Assembly: GCA_025449115.1 (NCBI GenBank)
Contig: JAHLKC010000014.1
Span: forward strand, 358,683 to 422,682
Length of the DNA stretch: 64,000 bases
Origin: Chytridium lagenaria
Lineage: Eukaryota > Chytridiomycota > Chytridiomycetes > Chytridiales > Chytridiaceae
Direction of reading: 5' to 3'
Positions 12,477-23,814 of the stretch are shown here, one piece after another. The translations under genes and the position numbers were made by a program. Every line of letters begins with the position of its first letter. Position 1 is the first letter of the stretch. The notes beneath the pieces were generated by a model. That model saw only the letters and a list, made by a program, of their open reading frames with translations, was not told the DNA's origin and did not search any database.

Positions 12477-13735
12477 TTGAGATTTTGGAAAACGCCTGAT
12501 GGGGATGAGAAGATGGTTAATTTGGATTGGAGTTGAAGTTTTTGGTGTTGTGATGGTTGCATCACTCTCTGCCTCCCAACCTTACCCATGATTTCTCTTT
12601 TTCTTTTCCATTTCATTTGATCTCCGCTTTTCTGGTATGCCTTTTTTGTTCTGTGGTTTTGGAATCTTTTCTGTCGCTCTTTTTTCTCCATCTTTTTTTG
12701 ATTTTCTTTGGAAGACTTTTTTCCCCTTTTTTGGATATGGTTTTGTCCCTCTTTTTTTTTGTGCGATTATTGGTGTCTCTTATTTTTTAAGTGGTGAATA
12801 TACGAATCTCATTTTTGCGATGAAAGTGATTTTTTTTTTTTTTAAAGCAGTTTGAGATGGGAATGTACATTTTCCGAATGTTTTTTTTTTCAACAGGTAA
12901 TATATTTCGTAGCAGGTTTTTTTTCGAACATGTTACGCTAAACGTTCTTCTCGCCTGTGTAAAAATCTAAATGCCTCACTATTAAACTTGCCGTCAAAAT
13001 TGATTTTTGATTACATCGTTTCTTTTCTCTTATTTTTTTTAGGACATGGTTTTTGTCCCCTATATTTTAGTGTGGTTATTCTTTTCGTTTCGTTTTGGAG
13101 GTGAATATACGGATCTTGGTTTGTGATGAAAATGACTTTCGGAAAGTTGTGATGGGAACGTACATGTATTGGGGGGCTTTTTAAAGAGGTGTTTGCTGGC
13201 GCAAAAGGTTTCTCGTGTATGTTGCGATGATGAAGGCCTTTACGGCGTGTAGACTTAAATGCTGGTGCCCACTATTGAACTCGTCCTTTGTCGATCAAAA
13301 TGCCAATCCGCTATGTTTTTTTCTTTTTTTCCTTTTTTTTTTATGTTTTGTCATGGCGGGTTTTTTTAGAAAGATGTCGTTCATGCATATGGATGCTGCA
13401 TATATGACTTTTTCACGCTCATCACTGTCACGTTGTCTGGTTCAAGTTTTTGTGTGGCTTATGTTTGTGCTATGTTCCTTAGACTTAAACGGGTCTTGTG
13501 TGTCAAAATGATCGATGGAACTTTAAAGAGCAGATATTATTGACGTTGCTTGTTGATTGGAGTTCATCGTAGACACTGTTGTTTGGACTTTTTTCACGTT
13601 AAAGCGTCACTTCCACACCTTCCAAAAGTCACTGAGAATACACCCAATCAAAAACAGAAACTGTGGCTTAGCCTCGTTCAACTACAAGACACACCCCTTC
13701 TTTTCTTATTGACGCCAAAACAGTAAAGTAAAAAG
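12477..13735. other. Intergenic, T-rich, with a diverged ~310-bp tandem duplication
   Basis: No convincing gene. Segments about 12735-13040 and 13045-13350 align in order (ATGGTTTTGTCC, GTGAATATACG, GATGGGAA.GTACAT, CACTATT.AACT, CAAAAT), so one block was duplicated and both copies then diverged. T-runs are frequent. Confidence 0.5.
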
Positions 13736-16384
13736 CTCAAGAGAAACCTGCCATCCCCGTGGACCTCTCCTTCAACCGAAAATACGAGGGTGGACTCACG
13801 TTCATCATCACCTGCTGCCATGGCTTTACTCTGGTAAACCAAACCCCCAACTCACTCATTTTGACTGACTTTTCCTGTAAACTCCAGGCCTTCAAATACC
13901 CTCACCCTCCCCAACTTCACCATTCCCGCCATCCCATCCCTCACCGTCTCATCCATTCGAACCTTCCCTGAATGCATCACAGCAGCTCGACTCCCGTGTG
14001 TAGCAACCACATCCCTCTCTGCCCTCCAATCCTGCGATCAGTGGAAATGCGGGGCTATCGTGTTTGATAGGACCGGGATGACTTTTGTTGTTGTTTCGAG
14101 TCCTGTAAGGGTGGTGAGTGGGACGTTGATTTCGTTGCAGATTATGGGTAAGGACACTTTGTTTTTGGTGTTGAGTGCTATCAAGGACTTTACTTAAAAT
14201 TTCTTCTGTTTGTCTAATGTTGAGCTTACGTGCCTTTCTCTTGTTGGTTTGGCAGGTGGAGCCGAAGTTGTATTTGGGAATAGCGCCACGTCCGTCTTAA
14301 TGCCTGGACTCACCTTATCCCCATTATCCCAACTAACCCTCACCAATCCAACCCACACATCCACCACCCGCGTCTCAACGCCCTCAACAACCATATCAAA
14401 CCAACCCCCAATTTCAAAGAACCCTCCAACCTCAACATCTCCCTCTCGACGCCACCCACAACTGACCAAGAAGCCTCCATCACCCCAAAAATCGTTGGTG
14501 GCGTCGTTGGATTCTTTGCTGTCCTGTTGAGCGTCATTGTGGCGGTTATTTATTTCACCACGAAAAAGGGGAGGGAGGTTGGATTTGAGGTGGAAATTGG
14601 GGTTGGCGGTGAGGATGACGTTGGAAAAAATCTCAAGGAAGGACCGTATACGGGGGTTAAGGGGTTGGATGGATCCGTAGCACCCACGGTTGATGAGTTA
14701 AATGGGGAGAAGCATAGTCAACCCCAAAGCTCAGGAGACTTCTACACCTCTCGGGAACCAATGCAAGTGTCAAGAAATAGCTACACCTCTCGCGAGCCCA
14801 TGCCATCGTCACGAAACAGTTACACCTCGTACCCTGCTACGCAATCCACTCCGGCATTCGATCCCTCAAAACCATCCCGTCTTTCTATTGGAGGAGCCGT
14901 CGGAGCCTTCCTAGCAACAGGGTCCACTCAAAAACTCACTAAACGCGTCTCCCGTACCGCACCGACTTCCTTCACAACCCGTGATTCCCGTCTCTTCACC
15001 GACGCCCCCATCTCTCTCACCCATTCCATTTCAACCTCACATCTACACGAATCGTCGGACAAAAAACGTACCTCCTTTCTTCGAGCTTCATCTGTGGGTG
15101 GGAACCTTGATAGCCCTGCTTCTTCACTTAACCCAACCGATTTCCTTCGTTACTATGGGTTCAGAGATACCCTCATCCCTCCACCCCTTCTCACATCCGA
15201 TTCAACCATCTACCCAACTCCTTCCGAACCTCCTCGGCCACCCTCATCTGCTCCTCCTCGGCCCCTCCTCACCGACATCCAAATGACCTCCCTCTCAACC
15301 CTCCTCACCTTCTCCCACCCCAACATCGTCCCCCAACATCCGCTCCTCCAACAACCCATCCCCCAATATCCGCCCCTTCATCAATCCATCCCCCAATATC
15401 CGCTCCATCAACCCATCCCCCAACTTCCGCTCCTCCATCAACCCGTCCCCAAAGCACCTACTTCCCATCCCGTCCCATCTCCCTCATCGAAACCCCAGAC
15501 CAAGAATCCCCAAACTCCCTCTACACACCTACATCCATATACACTCCAATCGACCGTCGCAATTCATCCCCAACATCAACACCAACCTGGAATTCTACGA
15601 GGTTGCATACACCCACGGTCACCTCTCCTTCAACCCATCCGTTAAGAGGGTACCCGTCTCTTCTCATTCCATCTCTACACCCGCTTCGGTCTAATGAGAG
15701 TTTAAATTCTCAACCAACCCTCGAATCTGTCCCATCGAGTCTACGTCCCTCATCTTCAAACCTCCGTTTAGACAATTTATCCTCTTCGAACCTCCGTCAA
15801 GACTCAAGTTTACGTCCCTCATCCTCAAACCTCCGTCTAGATAACCTGTCCACTTCAAACCTCCGTCTAGACTCAGGTCGCAACCACTCATCCTCAAATC
15901 TGTCCACCTCAAACCTCCGTCTAGACTCAAGTCGCAACCACTCCTCCTCAAGCCTCCGTCTAGACCACCTGTCCACCTCAAACCTCCGTCTAGACTCAAA
16001 TCACAACTTCACCTCCTCAAACCTCCGTCAAGACTCAACCCTCTACTCCCCCACACCCCACGTCTAGACCTCCGCACCTTCTCCAACCGACTTCAACTCC
16101 TCCCCTTCCTCCTTCCGTCCCGCCCCCTCACACCTCCTCACCTCTCTCACCAACGGCACTGACAGTATCTTCTCACCATCACCGTATCTCCTTGCCGACG
16201 CTATATCGTTTGTGAGTGGGGTGAGGAGGATGGGACGATTGAACGCTCACGATCTGGGATTGGGGAGGCGGGATTGGCGAGTGGGATGGAATCGCCTTAT
16301 CAACGTGCGGAGGCAGGGTTGGGGAGATCTAAGAGTGGGGTGACGGAACGAGGGTTTTGGGAGGAGGATAAAAGGAAAGGTTAG
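13736..16384 (+). CDS. Single-pass membrane protein with Cys-containing ectodomain and long repetitive cytoplasmic tail
   Basis: Unrecognised putative surface receptor or sensor. The 5' exon is uncertain (acceptor-like AG before 13736). Exons at about 13889-14147 and from 14256 encode an ectodomain with paired Cys (ECITAARLPC, SCDQWKC) and a Thr/Ser/Pro stalk. A transmembrane segment follows at about 14488-14565 (IVGGVVGFFAVLLSVIVAVIY) ahead of a stop-transfer TTKKGR. The cytoplasmic tail is very Ser/Thr/Pro-rich, with SYTSREPM repeats (about 14740-14830), proline repeats based on PLHQPIPQ (about 15340-15450), then the SNLRLD tandem array. It ends at TAG 16382-16384 after ERGFWEEDKRKG. Frame breaks fall near 14455, 15600 and 16190. 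With no N-terminal exon identified, a signal peptide could not be checked. Confidence 0.55.
15745..16055 (+). repeat. Coding tandem repeat, SNLRLD units
   Basis: About ten copies of a short unit with the core AACCTCCGTCTAGACTCA, encoding SNLRLDS, some fused to RNHSS spacers to make longer units of about 39 nt. It sits in the cytoplasmic tail of the membrane protein. Copies are nearly identical, so it should be length-variable between strains. Confidence 0.85.
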
Positions 16385-16970
16385 AATACTCCCTTTTATT
16401 ACCTTGTTTTTTCAAGAATGTATCCTTTGGGTGATTCTTCGTTTTATTCGTTCCTTCTTGGGACGAAAAGGGGTTCAGCCATTATTCCCCAATTATATTT
16501 TAACCATTAAAAAAGATAAGAGAGTTGTTTAAATTTTTTAAAGACAAGTTCGTTTTCGGTTATGCGAGATGCATTTTTGACAAAAGTGGCAATGTTTCCG
16601 CCATTGTCGATAAAGGGGATAATATGTGAGGAAAAGATGGATTTTAATTCAGAAAAAGTGAAGATGATGGTCAACAGGTAACAGAGAGAGTGGACGGGCC
16701 ACTTCTTCGGCTTTCATCTCCATTTTTGACCACTTCATTTGACCCAAAGGATCTATCTATTAAGCCGGAAGTCATTTACCAAACAGTGAACTTCATTTAT
16801 ATTTCTGAAAGACAGGGAAGTATATAATTTGAAAGTAGACTATATAGATGATTTATGAGAATCTATTAAAAATGCATTTTTTTTTGACATTAAAAGATCG
16901 ATATGCAATTGCTCATGGTGGGGTGTAGAGAAATGAAATTAGGTGAGAGAAGGACATGAGCTTAAATTAT
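16385..16970. other. Intergenic between convergent genes
   Basis: AT-rich, about 590 bp, separating two convergent gene ends. No gene or repeat recognised. Confidence 0.45.
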
Positions 16971-17744
16971 TTAGAACATGATAATAGCGGCGGCAACGGC
17001 ACCAAAGGCAGTGACAGCCGAAAGGCGATGGAAGGGAATGCGCCGCTGGTAGTTTGACCCTTAAGGAAACCCTCCCCGCAGACCTTGTTGACCTCCGCGG
17101 CATCAATCTTCTTCCTGTTGAATTCCACAGGGGTGAAGTTGCCGTTCACCAAGTCCTCATACACTCTTGCACACGGCCGCCTTGTATTTTCCAGCATCAG
17201 TGGTCTGATCCGTGTTGACGGATTTAAAGAGCCGGCCATGATTTCCCAACAAGTATTTCCCATCCCTGTCTTGGTGCAAAGACCCGTCTTGATAGTATCT
17301 CAATCCGGTCCTTGACAGATCTCCAGCGGCAACACCCATCCCTTCAAAGGAGTAGACGTAGCCGGCAGGACAAGACGCGGCAACGTCAGGAGCGAATGAC
17401 ATACCAGAAGTGGTACACTTGCTCCCACAGTTGTTGGCAGCAGCATTGTTAAAACCATCGTCACTTCCTTGGCGTCCGCATGGAGAGGGGGAGGGGTTTA
17501 CGAATGTTGTAGCCGGCGCAGTTGCTTGCAATGTCGGCTTTGGCTTTGTCAAGGATGGCATCGCAGGTGCGGTTACGGGGGAAGGTTGGAGTGAGAGAGT
17601 TGCAGTGATCGATTGACGGGATTCGAGGTCGGAAAGGAGGGCGATGGAGATGGGCCGCCTGTGATGGAGGAACCATAGAGGGAGGCCGAGACGCAGAGGC
17701 GGCAAAAGCCTGATGAGGACAAGGGTAGAGGCAATGTTGACCAT
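16971..17744 (-). CDS. Secreted Cys-rich, probably GPI-anchored protein (paralogue of the 18.5-19.4 kb gene)
   Basis: Starts MVNIASTLVLI, a signal-peptide-like N-terminus, then moves through several one-base frame changes. Mature-region motifs are RTCDAILDKAKADIASNC, NNCGSKCTTSGMSFAPDVA, DGKYLLGNHGRLFKSVN, and VYEDLVNGNFTPVEFNRKK followed by EVNKVCGEGF. Read in one frame, the end is AVTAFGAVAAAIIMF then TAA at 16971-16973, a typical GPI-attachment tail. The same block order, C...C, DGxYC/L.GN, VNGxxxP, EVxxVCG, hydrophobic tail, recurs in its neighbour, so they are tandem paralogues. No enzymatic domain is recognised. Cell-wall or surface protein is inference. Confidence 0.65.
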
Positions 17745-18497
17745 GTTGGTTGTTTTTGTGACGTGTTTGGTGTTTAAGAGAAAGCGAGTGAGTGTGTTCT
17801 GAGGAATGAAAGGTTGAGGTGAGAAGGTGTTCTCTATTTATATTCACCTGTCTTTTTATTTGTCTTTATTTATTTTGTCTTTATCTTGCCTAGCGAAGAA
17901 ACGACGCGCCTGGATGCATGAATGAACATCCACAGTGTCAAGACTCACGACTCGCGACAGTCACTTTCAGACACACGTTTCACAAAAAAAAGACAACGTG
18001 TTGAAGGCTGTGGAATACAATAATAATGCCAAGTCGGCCATGTCAAGTGACTCATGTCACTTGCAGTTTATGTAAATTCATTTTATTTTATTTTGTTTTG
18101 TTTTCGTTATCAGATCACACCCCTGAGTCCCTAATCAACACACCCACACACATTTGACGAAAGGCTTGTGAGGTAAAAAGCATCCGTAAGTCGTAAATCC
18201 CTCACTAGGTAAACAGCTGTAGCCTCATCAACGACTTTGGTAGAGTTCTAACAAATGTGTTAGGATGTCGGTAGTAAAGAGACAAGACAAACTCTGTATG
18301 GGTTTCTTATTAAAATAGACATAAAAGGCGTCAGAAGTCCACCCGCCCCATTGCAGCTGATTATGCAGGAAATACCTCTTTATGTTATTGTTTATTACAT
18401 ATCATTATTTATTACATTATTTAACTAATACGATAAGGAGGAACAAGTAAAGAATGTTATTATTATTTAATGGAGGAGATAAACTAGGGATTCAATA
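17745..18497. other. Intergenic spacer between tandem paralogues
   Basis: Contains the likely promoter of the downstream (-) paralogue. AT-rich at about 18060-18110 and 18370-18480. No gene seen. Confidence 0.45.
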
Positions 18498-19438
18498 CTA
18501 AAACATGGCAACAGCGACGACAACAGCAGCAAACAACTGTCCTGCACCCCCCCGGATCATGAGACACAACGAGCCACTACTAACTTTGGAGAATTCGCAG
18601 AACTAGTCAAAGTTACCAGTGTGCAGGCAAGGTCGTGGACATCCCAGCCGCCGCCTTAATTGTGGTGACAGGTAAACCGTCATGACTGTCCGCGGTAATC
18701 GATAACACAACAGAAGTCGGAAATGTTACCGCTGTTGACGTACTTTCAGCCTCCACTGTGATCAAAGTAGGTTGATCACGCCTCCAAGAATGCATCCCGC
18801 AAACCCTGCGAACCTCCTCTGGATGAATGGTCTTGGCTCAAGATTGGAAAGGTTGGTAGTGACCATTCATCCATGTTCTCACACAGTCGGTGCATAAGGC
18901 GTTTTGTATTTGACGGGATCCACAGTGGTTTTACTTGTGAATGACTTGTATAAGGATGCCATGAGATTCCCGTAGCAATAGTTCCCATCCTCTGCTTTGA
19001 GGCATATCCCAGACTGAGTAGATAGCACAAATAGTCGGCAATGAGAGCAGCAGCGGGGACGTAATATGGAACAGAGTCTTTTGTGGTTATGACGTAAACG
19101 TAAGGGTCTTTGCAGCTCTCTCGAAGTTCAGGGATGAAAGGTTTGTTGGCATCAGTGCACGGAGCGTTACAGTTTACTTTTGCGTAAGTGTTGTAGATGT
19201 TGGAGAGGTCGGTGGCATCTGCAGTGGACACGGGGATTTGTTTGTTGAATTCGTAAGGTTGCCAGCAATAGTCGATCGAGGTGACTGCAGCCCAAAGTTT
19301 GGTGCAGAGAGTATCGCAGATGGTTTTGTTGGGATGAAGGGGGAATTGACGGGGTTGAAGGGTAATGAAGGATGAGGCGGAGATGGTGGGAGCAGTCAAA
19401 GCGACGGTGAGGACGAGGGATGAAGTAATCTTGACCAT
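18498..19438 (-). CDS. Secreted Cys-rich, probably GPI-anchored protein (second tandem paralogue)
   Basis: ATG at 19438 begins a clear signal peptide (MVKITSSLVLTVALTAPTIS). The mature protein has many Cys: ICDTLCTKLW, SIDYCWQPYEFN, KVNCNAPCTDANKPF, LRESCKDPYVYV. In a shifted frame come SGICLKAEDGNYCYGNLMA and DPVKYKT, then KTIHPEEVRRVCGMHSW, a Ser/Thr-rich stalk (EAESTSTAVTFPTSVV) and the GPI-like end GQLFAAVVVAVAMF with stop at 18500-18498. It matches its neighbour block by block. At least three one-base frame changes occur. I know no function for the family. Confidence 0.65.
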
Positions 19439-20225
19439 TGTTGAGTGTGTGGAGGTATTGTTGTGTGATATAGCCTTTATTTTATGATAAGTTTTCGTGT
19501 TCTGTCGGTAGGACCCAGAGGCAGGACCCTCTAAAATAGTAAGCACCGCTCAGACAATTTTTGATTATCGCTCAGGCAATATATTACGCATATTTTTGAT
19601 GAATTTTGCGAGTTCTTTTTTCGCCCCTGGATTAATCTTAGTCTTATAATAATTGTTTCAACATTTATAGACAGGGAAAGAAATCGTTTTCGTGTCATTC
19701 ACGAATCACGGTCCTATTTTCCAGATTGGAAAAAACATGTTGTCCGGCCTTTTGATCAAGAAACAAAAAAGTTAAAAGACATGGATGGGCAATCTAAAAA
19801 AATTAGTTTGTTGTAATGTAATAGCGGTTTAAGCAAGGTCTGTATAAATCATATGCAAAAAAAAAAGGCAAGGTTATCAAAGATGAGAGGTCAATCATGA
19901 AGAATATTGTGGAGGGAATTGTATAAACGGTTGTGCTTTAAAATACTCTTTTTAAGCTACTTTCCGTTATCGAATATTCTTTTTTAAGCTACTTTCTGTT
20001 ATCGATTTCATTCGGTTATAATAGTAAAGGATACCAACGGAGCTGTTCTCATGTGGAAATGATGTTTATTTAATGTCAACACGTAAAAGGAATTAAAAAA
20101 AAAGCGTAAAAGGATAATCAAATAAACAGAAGCGTGACCGAAAAATGTAAACCAATAAAGAAAAACAAACAACAAAGGGTATGGGAAAAGAAAAATAAAA
20201 CATGCTACAGAAAACAACACCTAAA
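19439..20225. other. Intergenic, AT-rich
   Basis: Contains two near copies of a segment with AAGCTACTTTC.GTTATCGA (about 19955-20005). No gene seen. Confidence 0.4.
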
Positions 20226-22659
20226 TCACTTTGGCTTACACCCATCACCAAGCGTAAAGTCATTCACATACACGCCAGCCTTTGCACGAGCCCCAAGCCC
20301 TCTCTTCGCAAACCCCTCCAAATCGCACACACATAATCCCCTCGTGTTCCACTTATCGCCGCAATAATCGATCCCTCGCCCACAAGCGTAGGATTACAAG
20401 GCTGAAGTTTCAATCCATCCACTAATTCTGCAAAAACTTGATGTTCCCTTGTCGTGACTTCACATTCAACTTATCTTTCTGAAACCCTCTTGGTCAACCA
20501 TGTTCCAGTAAACCTCGTACAGCATCGTCGACCAGATTGTACCGATATTATGGTATAGATCTCATTTTTAAGGTCCTTGTAGGTGAATGGGTTGGTGTTC
20601 ATGTTGGTTGAGTATGGTATCGCGGATACCATTCTTGGAGTGGAGGAGTATGCGCCGATAACGATGTTTTGGTACGCTTCATGGTGGCGTGTGGTGGCCA
20701 CCAGGCGACGGTGTCGGACCATCCTTCGCCCAGACCCCTGGATTCGAGGGTTTGGAGGCAGTTGGCGATGCCTTTTCCGCCGGTGAGACGGTTGGAGAGA
20801 CCATGGGTGAGTTCGTGGATCACGATGTTGTTGTCGACGGCAGTGTCACGCGAATCCTTTGTTTTAAAAAAGGAATCTTGTTAATATACGATATACGTAA
20901 AGCAAAGACGATATGCAGCAAAGGCAATATCAGTCGAAGAGGAAAGAAAAAGAGACGCTCACTTGTCTCCAGGGTTAGACCAGAGATGGAACATCATGAT
21001 ACCAGGTTTTCCATCAACAGGGGTAGTAAAGAAGGCATTGTTTTTATCAGCGCTAGACTGCACGTGTGCAGTGATAGCATCACCGCCGATTCCACCTCTC
21101 GAAAACGTGTTGTTTTGAAAGTTGGAGGATCTCTCGGTAAACCCGTACTTGTACAGGATATCATGGTATAGATTTGCAACAAAAAACACGTTGGTCATAG
21201 AAGCTTCTCGGTTATTGGGGTCCGCCGCGTCGAGCTTGGTATTGTAAACCCGGTCAAACTTTCCACCATTCCGAGACACCACGGTCTTGCCTTTGTCGTC
21301 GATAACGTGGATATTGTTCCCTTTGAGCTCGAGTTCACCTTTAGAGGTAGGGGTCCTAAACCATCCAGACAAAGACACATCAATCAGACCGGGGTTGATA
21401 AACTTGCCAGCACCTTCAAGGATGCTGCTGAAGGTGATGGGGACTGCGGCAAAGGTGGCGATGGGCATCTTCCTGCTGCTGGCGGGGGAGACCATGTCAT
21501 CGGTTCTGGAGGCTTGGCGGTCCTCTAGGTCATTGTCGGACTCGGGTGCCTCTGGGAAGATGGATTGGCGGTTCTGCTCATCGGACATGCCAAAGGGAGA
21601 GAGCGAGGAGTCAGAGTCGGAGTCGGTGACATCAGAGGAGTCGGAGACTTCAGAGGAATCGAAGGCTTCGGCGGAGCCGTGGTCTACGGCATTAAAGTTG
21701 TCCTCAGAGGTCCAGCTGGCCGAGCCAACAATGTCTCCGGTTTCGATGGAAACAAACAAGTTATGCCTTTAACGAAGTAATAACGAAGAAGGGGTGAGAA
21801 TCTCGCAAGAGGGGTGCATTCTTAACTTTACAAAAAATGAATGAATAATAACTCACCATCCGTTGGTATGTCTGATTTGAAGGTCCCAAACCTTCACAAC
21901 TTGGTGTCGGCAGTGAGGTAATACTTTTCTGAAAAGTCAATATCCCCAATGGCAAAAGGTGCACCCGTGATAACACCATCCGAGACCTTCAAAGACGAGC
22001 TCAACCCTTGGTTCATATCCGAGGGCCTTGGCAGCAATCGCAACAGCCTCAGTCGACGAGACGGTCGATCTCCTGTAAAGACTAGACTGGCTTGAAGACT
22101 TTTCAGCTGGCTTCCTCTCCATCTCAATCAGACCAGCTGAGATGATAGCACCGGTCTTTGAGCAGACATTGACGTTGGAAACGAGGTTGGCGACTTGAAG
22201 ACCATTGTAGTTTCAACCAAATGGACGTGAGTAATGCCGTTGTGAGGGCTCTTTACACTAATTTAAAAATAAGCGATATTTAGATGTATGCGTTTTAGCT
22301 GTGAGAAGCGTAAATGAATGGAAAACAATGACTTACATGGACATGAGAGCAATGTCTTTAACAGCCGTGGTTGTCTTTCCGGCAACGTAAGCCTTTGCAG
22401 CTTCCACGGCAGTGTCATCATCAATGATGGTCGGGCTATTCTCATAATCGGTGATTCCATCTCCATCTGTGTCTGCGCCGTCAACAGCAGCCTTGAACGC
22501 AACGTCCGAATTTGAGGTAGCGTCATCGATAAGCCTGTATGTGTTGGATGGCGCGTTATATCCAGGGAGAGAGATTGGAGCGTTTGCGGAAGAAGGAGCA
22601 GCGCTGACACTGCAGCCAATGCTGGCGGTGAGAACTAGAAGAGGTATGATGGCGACCAT
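20226..22659 (-). CDS. Fungalysin-type metallopeptidase (M36), secreted
   Basis: Zinc metalloprotease of the M36 family, which typically degrades extracellular protein. Exons: 22659-22337, 22257-21857, 21766-20963, 20856-20226. It has a signal peptide ([20 protein letters not shown]) and an FTP-type propeptide (GITHVHLVE, then [19 protein letters not shown]). A central Asp/Ser-rich insert (about 21600-21680) precedes the catalytic domain. The zinc site [14 protein letters not shown] lies at about 20790-20820 and GLGEGWSD follows, with the third ligand Glu. The C-terminus has [15 protein letters not shown] and [20 protein letters not shown]. The stop is at 20228-20226. Frame breaks occur near 22225, 22000, 20690 and 20500. 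The Asp/Ser insert is not usual for the family. Neighbouring secreted proteins on the same strand suggest an exported-protein cluster. Confidence 0.9.
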
Positions 22660-23346
22660 CGTTGTTGTTGCTTTGTTGTGGTCGTCAGTGAAGTGAATGC
22701 GATTGTTGATTTGGTTTATGAAGAGAAAGGGGGTGGTTGAGGTAGTTTATATACGTTGCGAGCAAGATCAGACATCGTTTCTTAATTGCAAATGTCGGGG
22801 ATCAGCCTCGGTGAGTCCCTTCCACTCTTGCCATTTGTGGACACTGCTTCCTTTACCCGTCTGTCCCTCTCCCTCTGCCTGGCTTGGAATTCGAAGTTGT
22901 CACTGTACTGTTTTTGTGGCGGGGATAGCGCATGCAAAATTACCTTGTCACAAAGAGTTTGAAGCGGCGCGTCACAGTTCATTTCTGCTGTGAGAGTTGA
23001 GCGATTTTAATGACTTTTGAGATAGATACAGACTTTGCTGATATTTTACAATCTATGCCGTACCACTGATTCCTTTACTTTTGGTTTTTCTATACCAATG
23101 CACCATTCTGTAGGGTGTTGGACAGGAGATGTCAGCCATTCATACCATGGTGGAGGGTATGAGGCGGTTCTCCTTCAATGCTGTTTAAAATGATATCTCA
23201 AAAGTAACTCCACTAGTAAAACATGATATCTTTTATTGTTTAACAAATTTTTCTTATGATACATTTTAGAGATAAATGCTCGCTTGAGTCTGCGTGATAA
23301 GCTCAGCTGCACTCTGCTTCAAGTAACATGTTTTATGTATTAGGTA

Positions 23347-23544
23347 ATTTGAAGCCCTCGATGGAACTTCATCAACCAGTTACATTCCTCAACAATTCAA
23401 TCTTTTTCCTCTCACCGCCTCTCGCGTCCCTGACCTGGTCTACTATAACGGCCTTTCAACACAATTCCCACCTCCTTCTGCAACAGCTGTCTCCTTAGAC
23501 CTCCCGAAATCTCAAAGTCCCCGACACTCTTTCATTTCATTCTA
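23347..23544 (+). other. Open reading stretch, possible exon remnant
   Basis: Frame without stop and with host-like C-ending codons, reading EALDGTSSTSYIPQQFNLF and later ASRVPDLVYYNGLSTQFPPP. There is no ATG and no gene around it. It could be an orphan exon or a chance open frame. Confidence 0.2.
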
Positions 23545-23759
23545 AATAAATATTATAATTCTGGTACAATGCATATCTGGAATAATGGACACCAACGGAA
23601 AGGTATGGATCACCCGTTGGATTCCATGTGGGGATTCCAGACAGGGATACCAAGATAAGGTTCAACCAATGAGCAGCCTTGGTATCCACTGCACCATGCT
23701 TTGTATTACTTTTTTATGTAATGCTTTTTTTTTTTCCTTTATTTATATATACGTTTGAG

Positions 23760-23767
23760 TATAAAAA
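23760..23767 (+). promoter_or_regulatory. TATA-like box upstream of ACR3
   Basis: TATAAAAA lies about 50 bases before the ATG at 23815, in a T-rich context. The spacing is plausible for a core promoter; inference only. Confidence 0.45.
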
Positions 23768-23814
23768 GGACAGCCTACATCTGTATCCCTGCATCGCTTG
23801 ATCCTACAAACAAC

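Larger units (their letters stand above)
22660..23814. other. Intergenic between divergent genes
   Basis: About 1.15 kb separating the M36 gene (-) from ACR3 (+). It holds an open stretch at 23347-23544 (listed separately) and a TATA-like box. Nothing else was recognised. Confidence 0.45.

Noticed and set aside
13215..13511. 98-codon open frame in the duplicated gap
   Set aside because: Lies inside the diverged tandem duplication and is not open in the sister copy.
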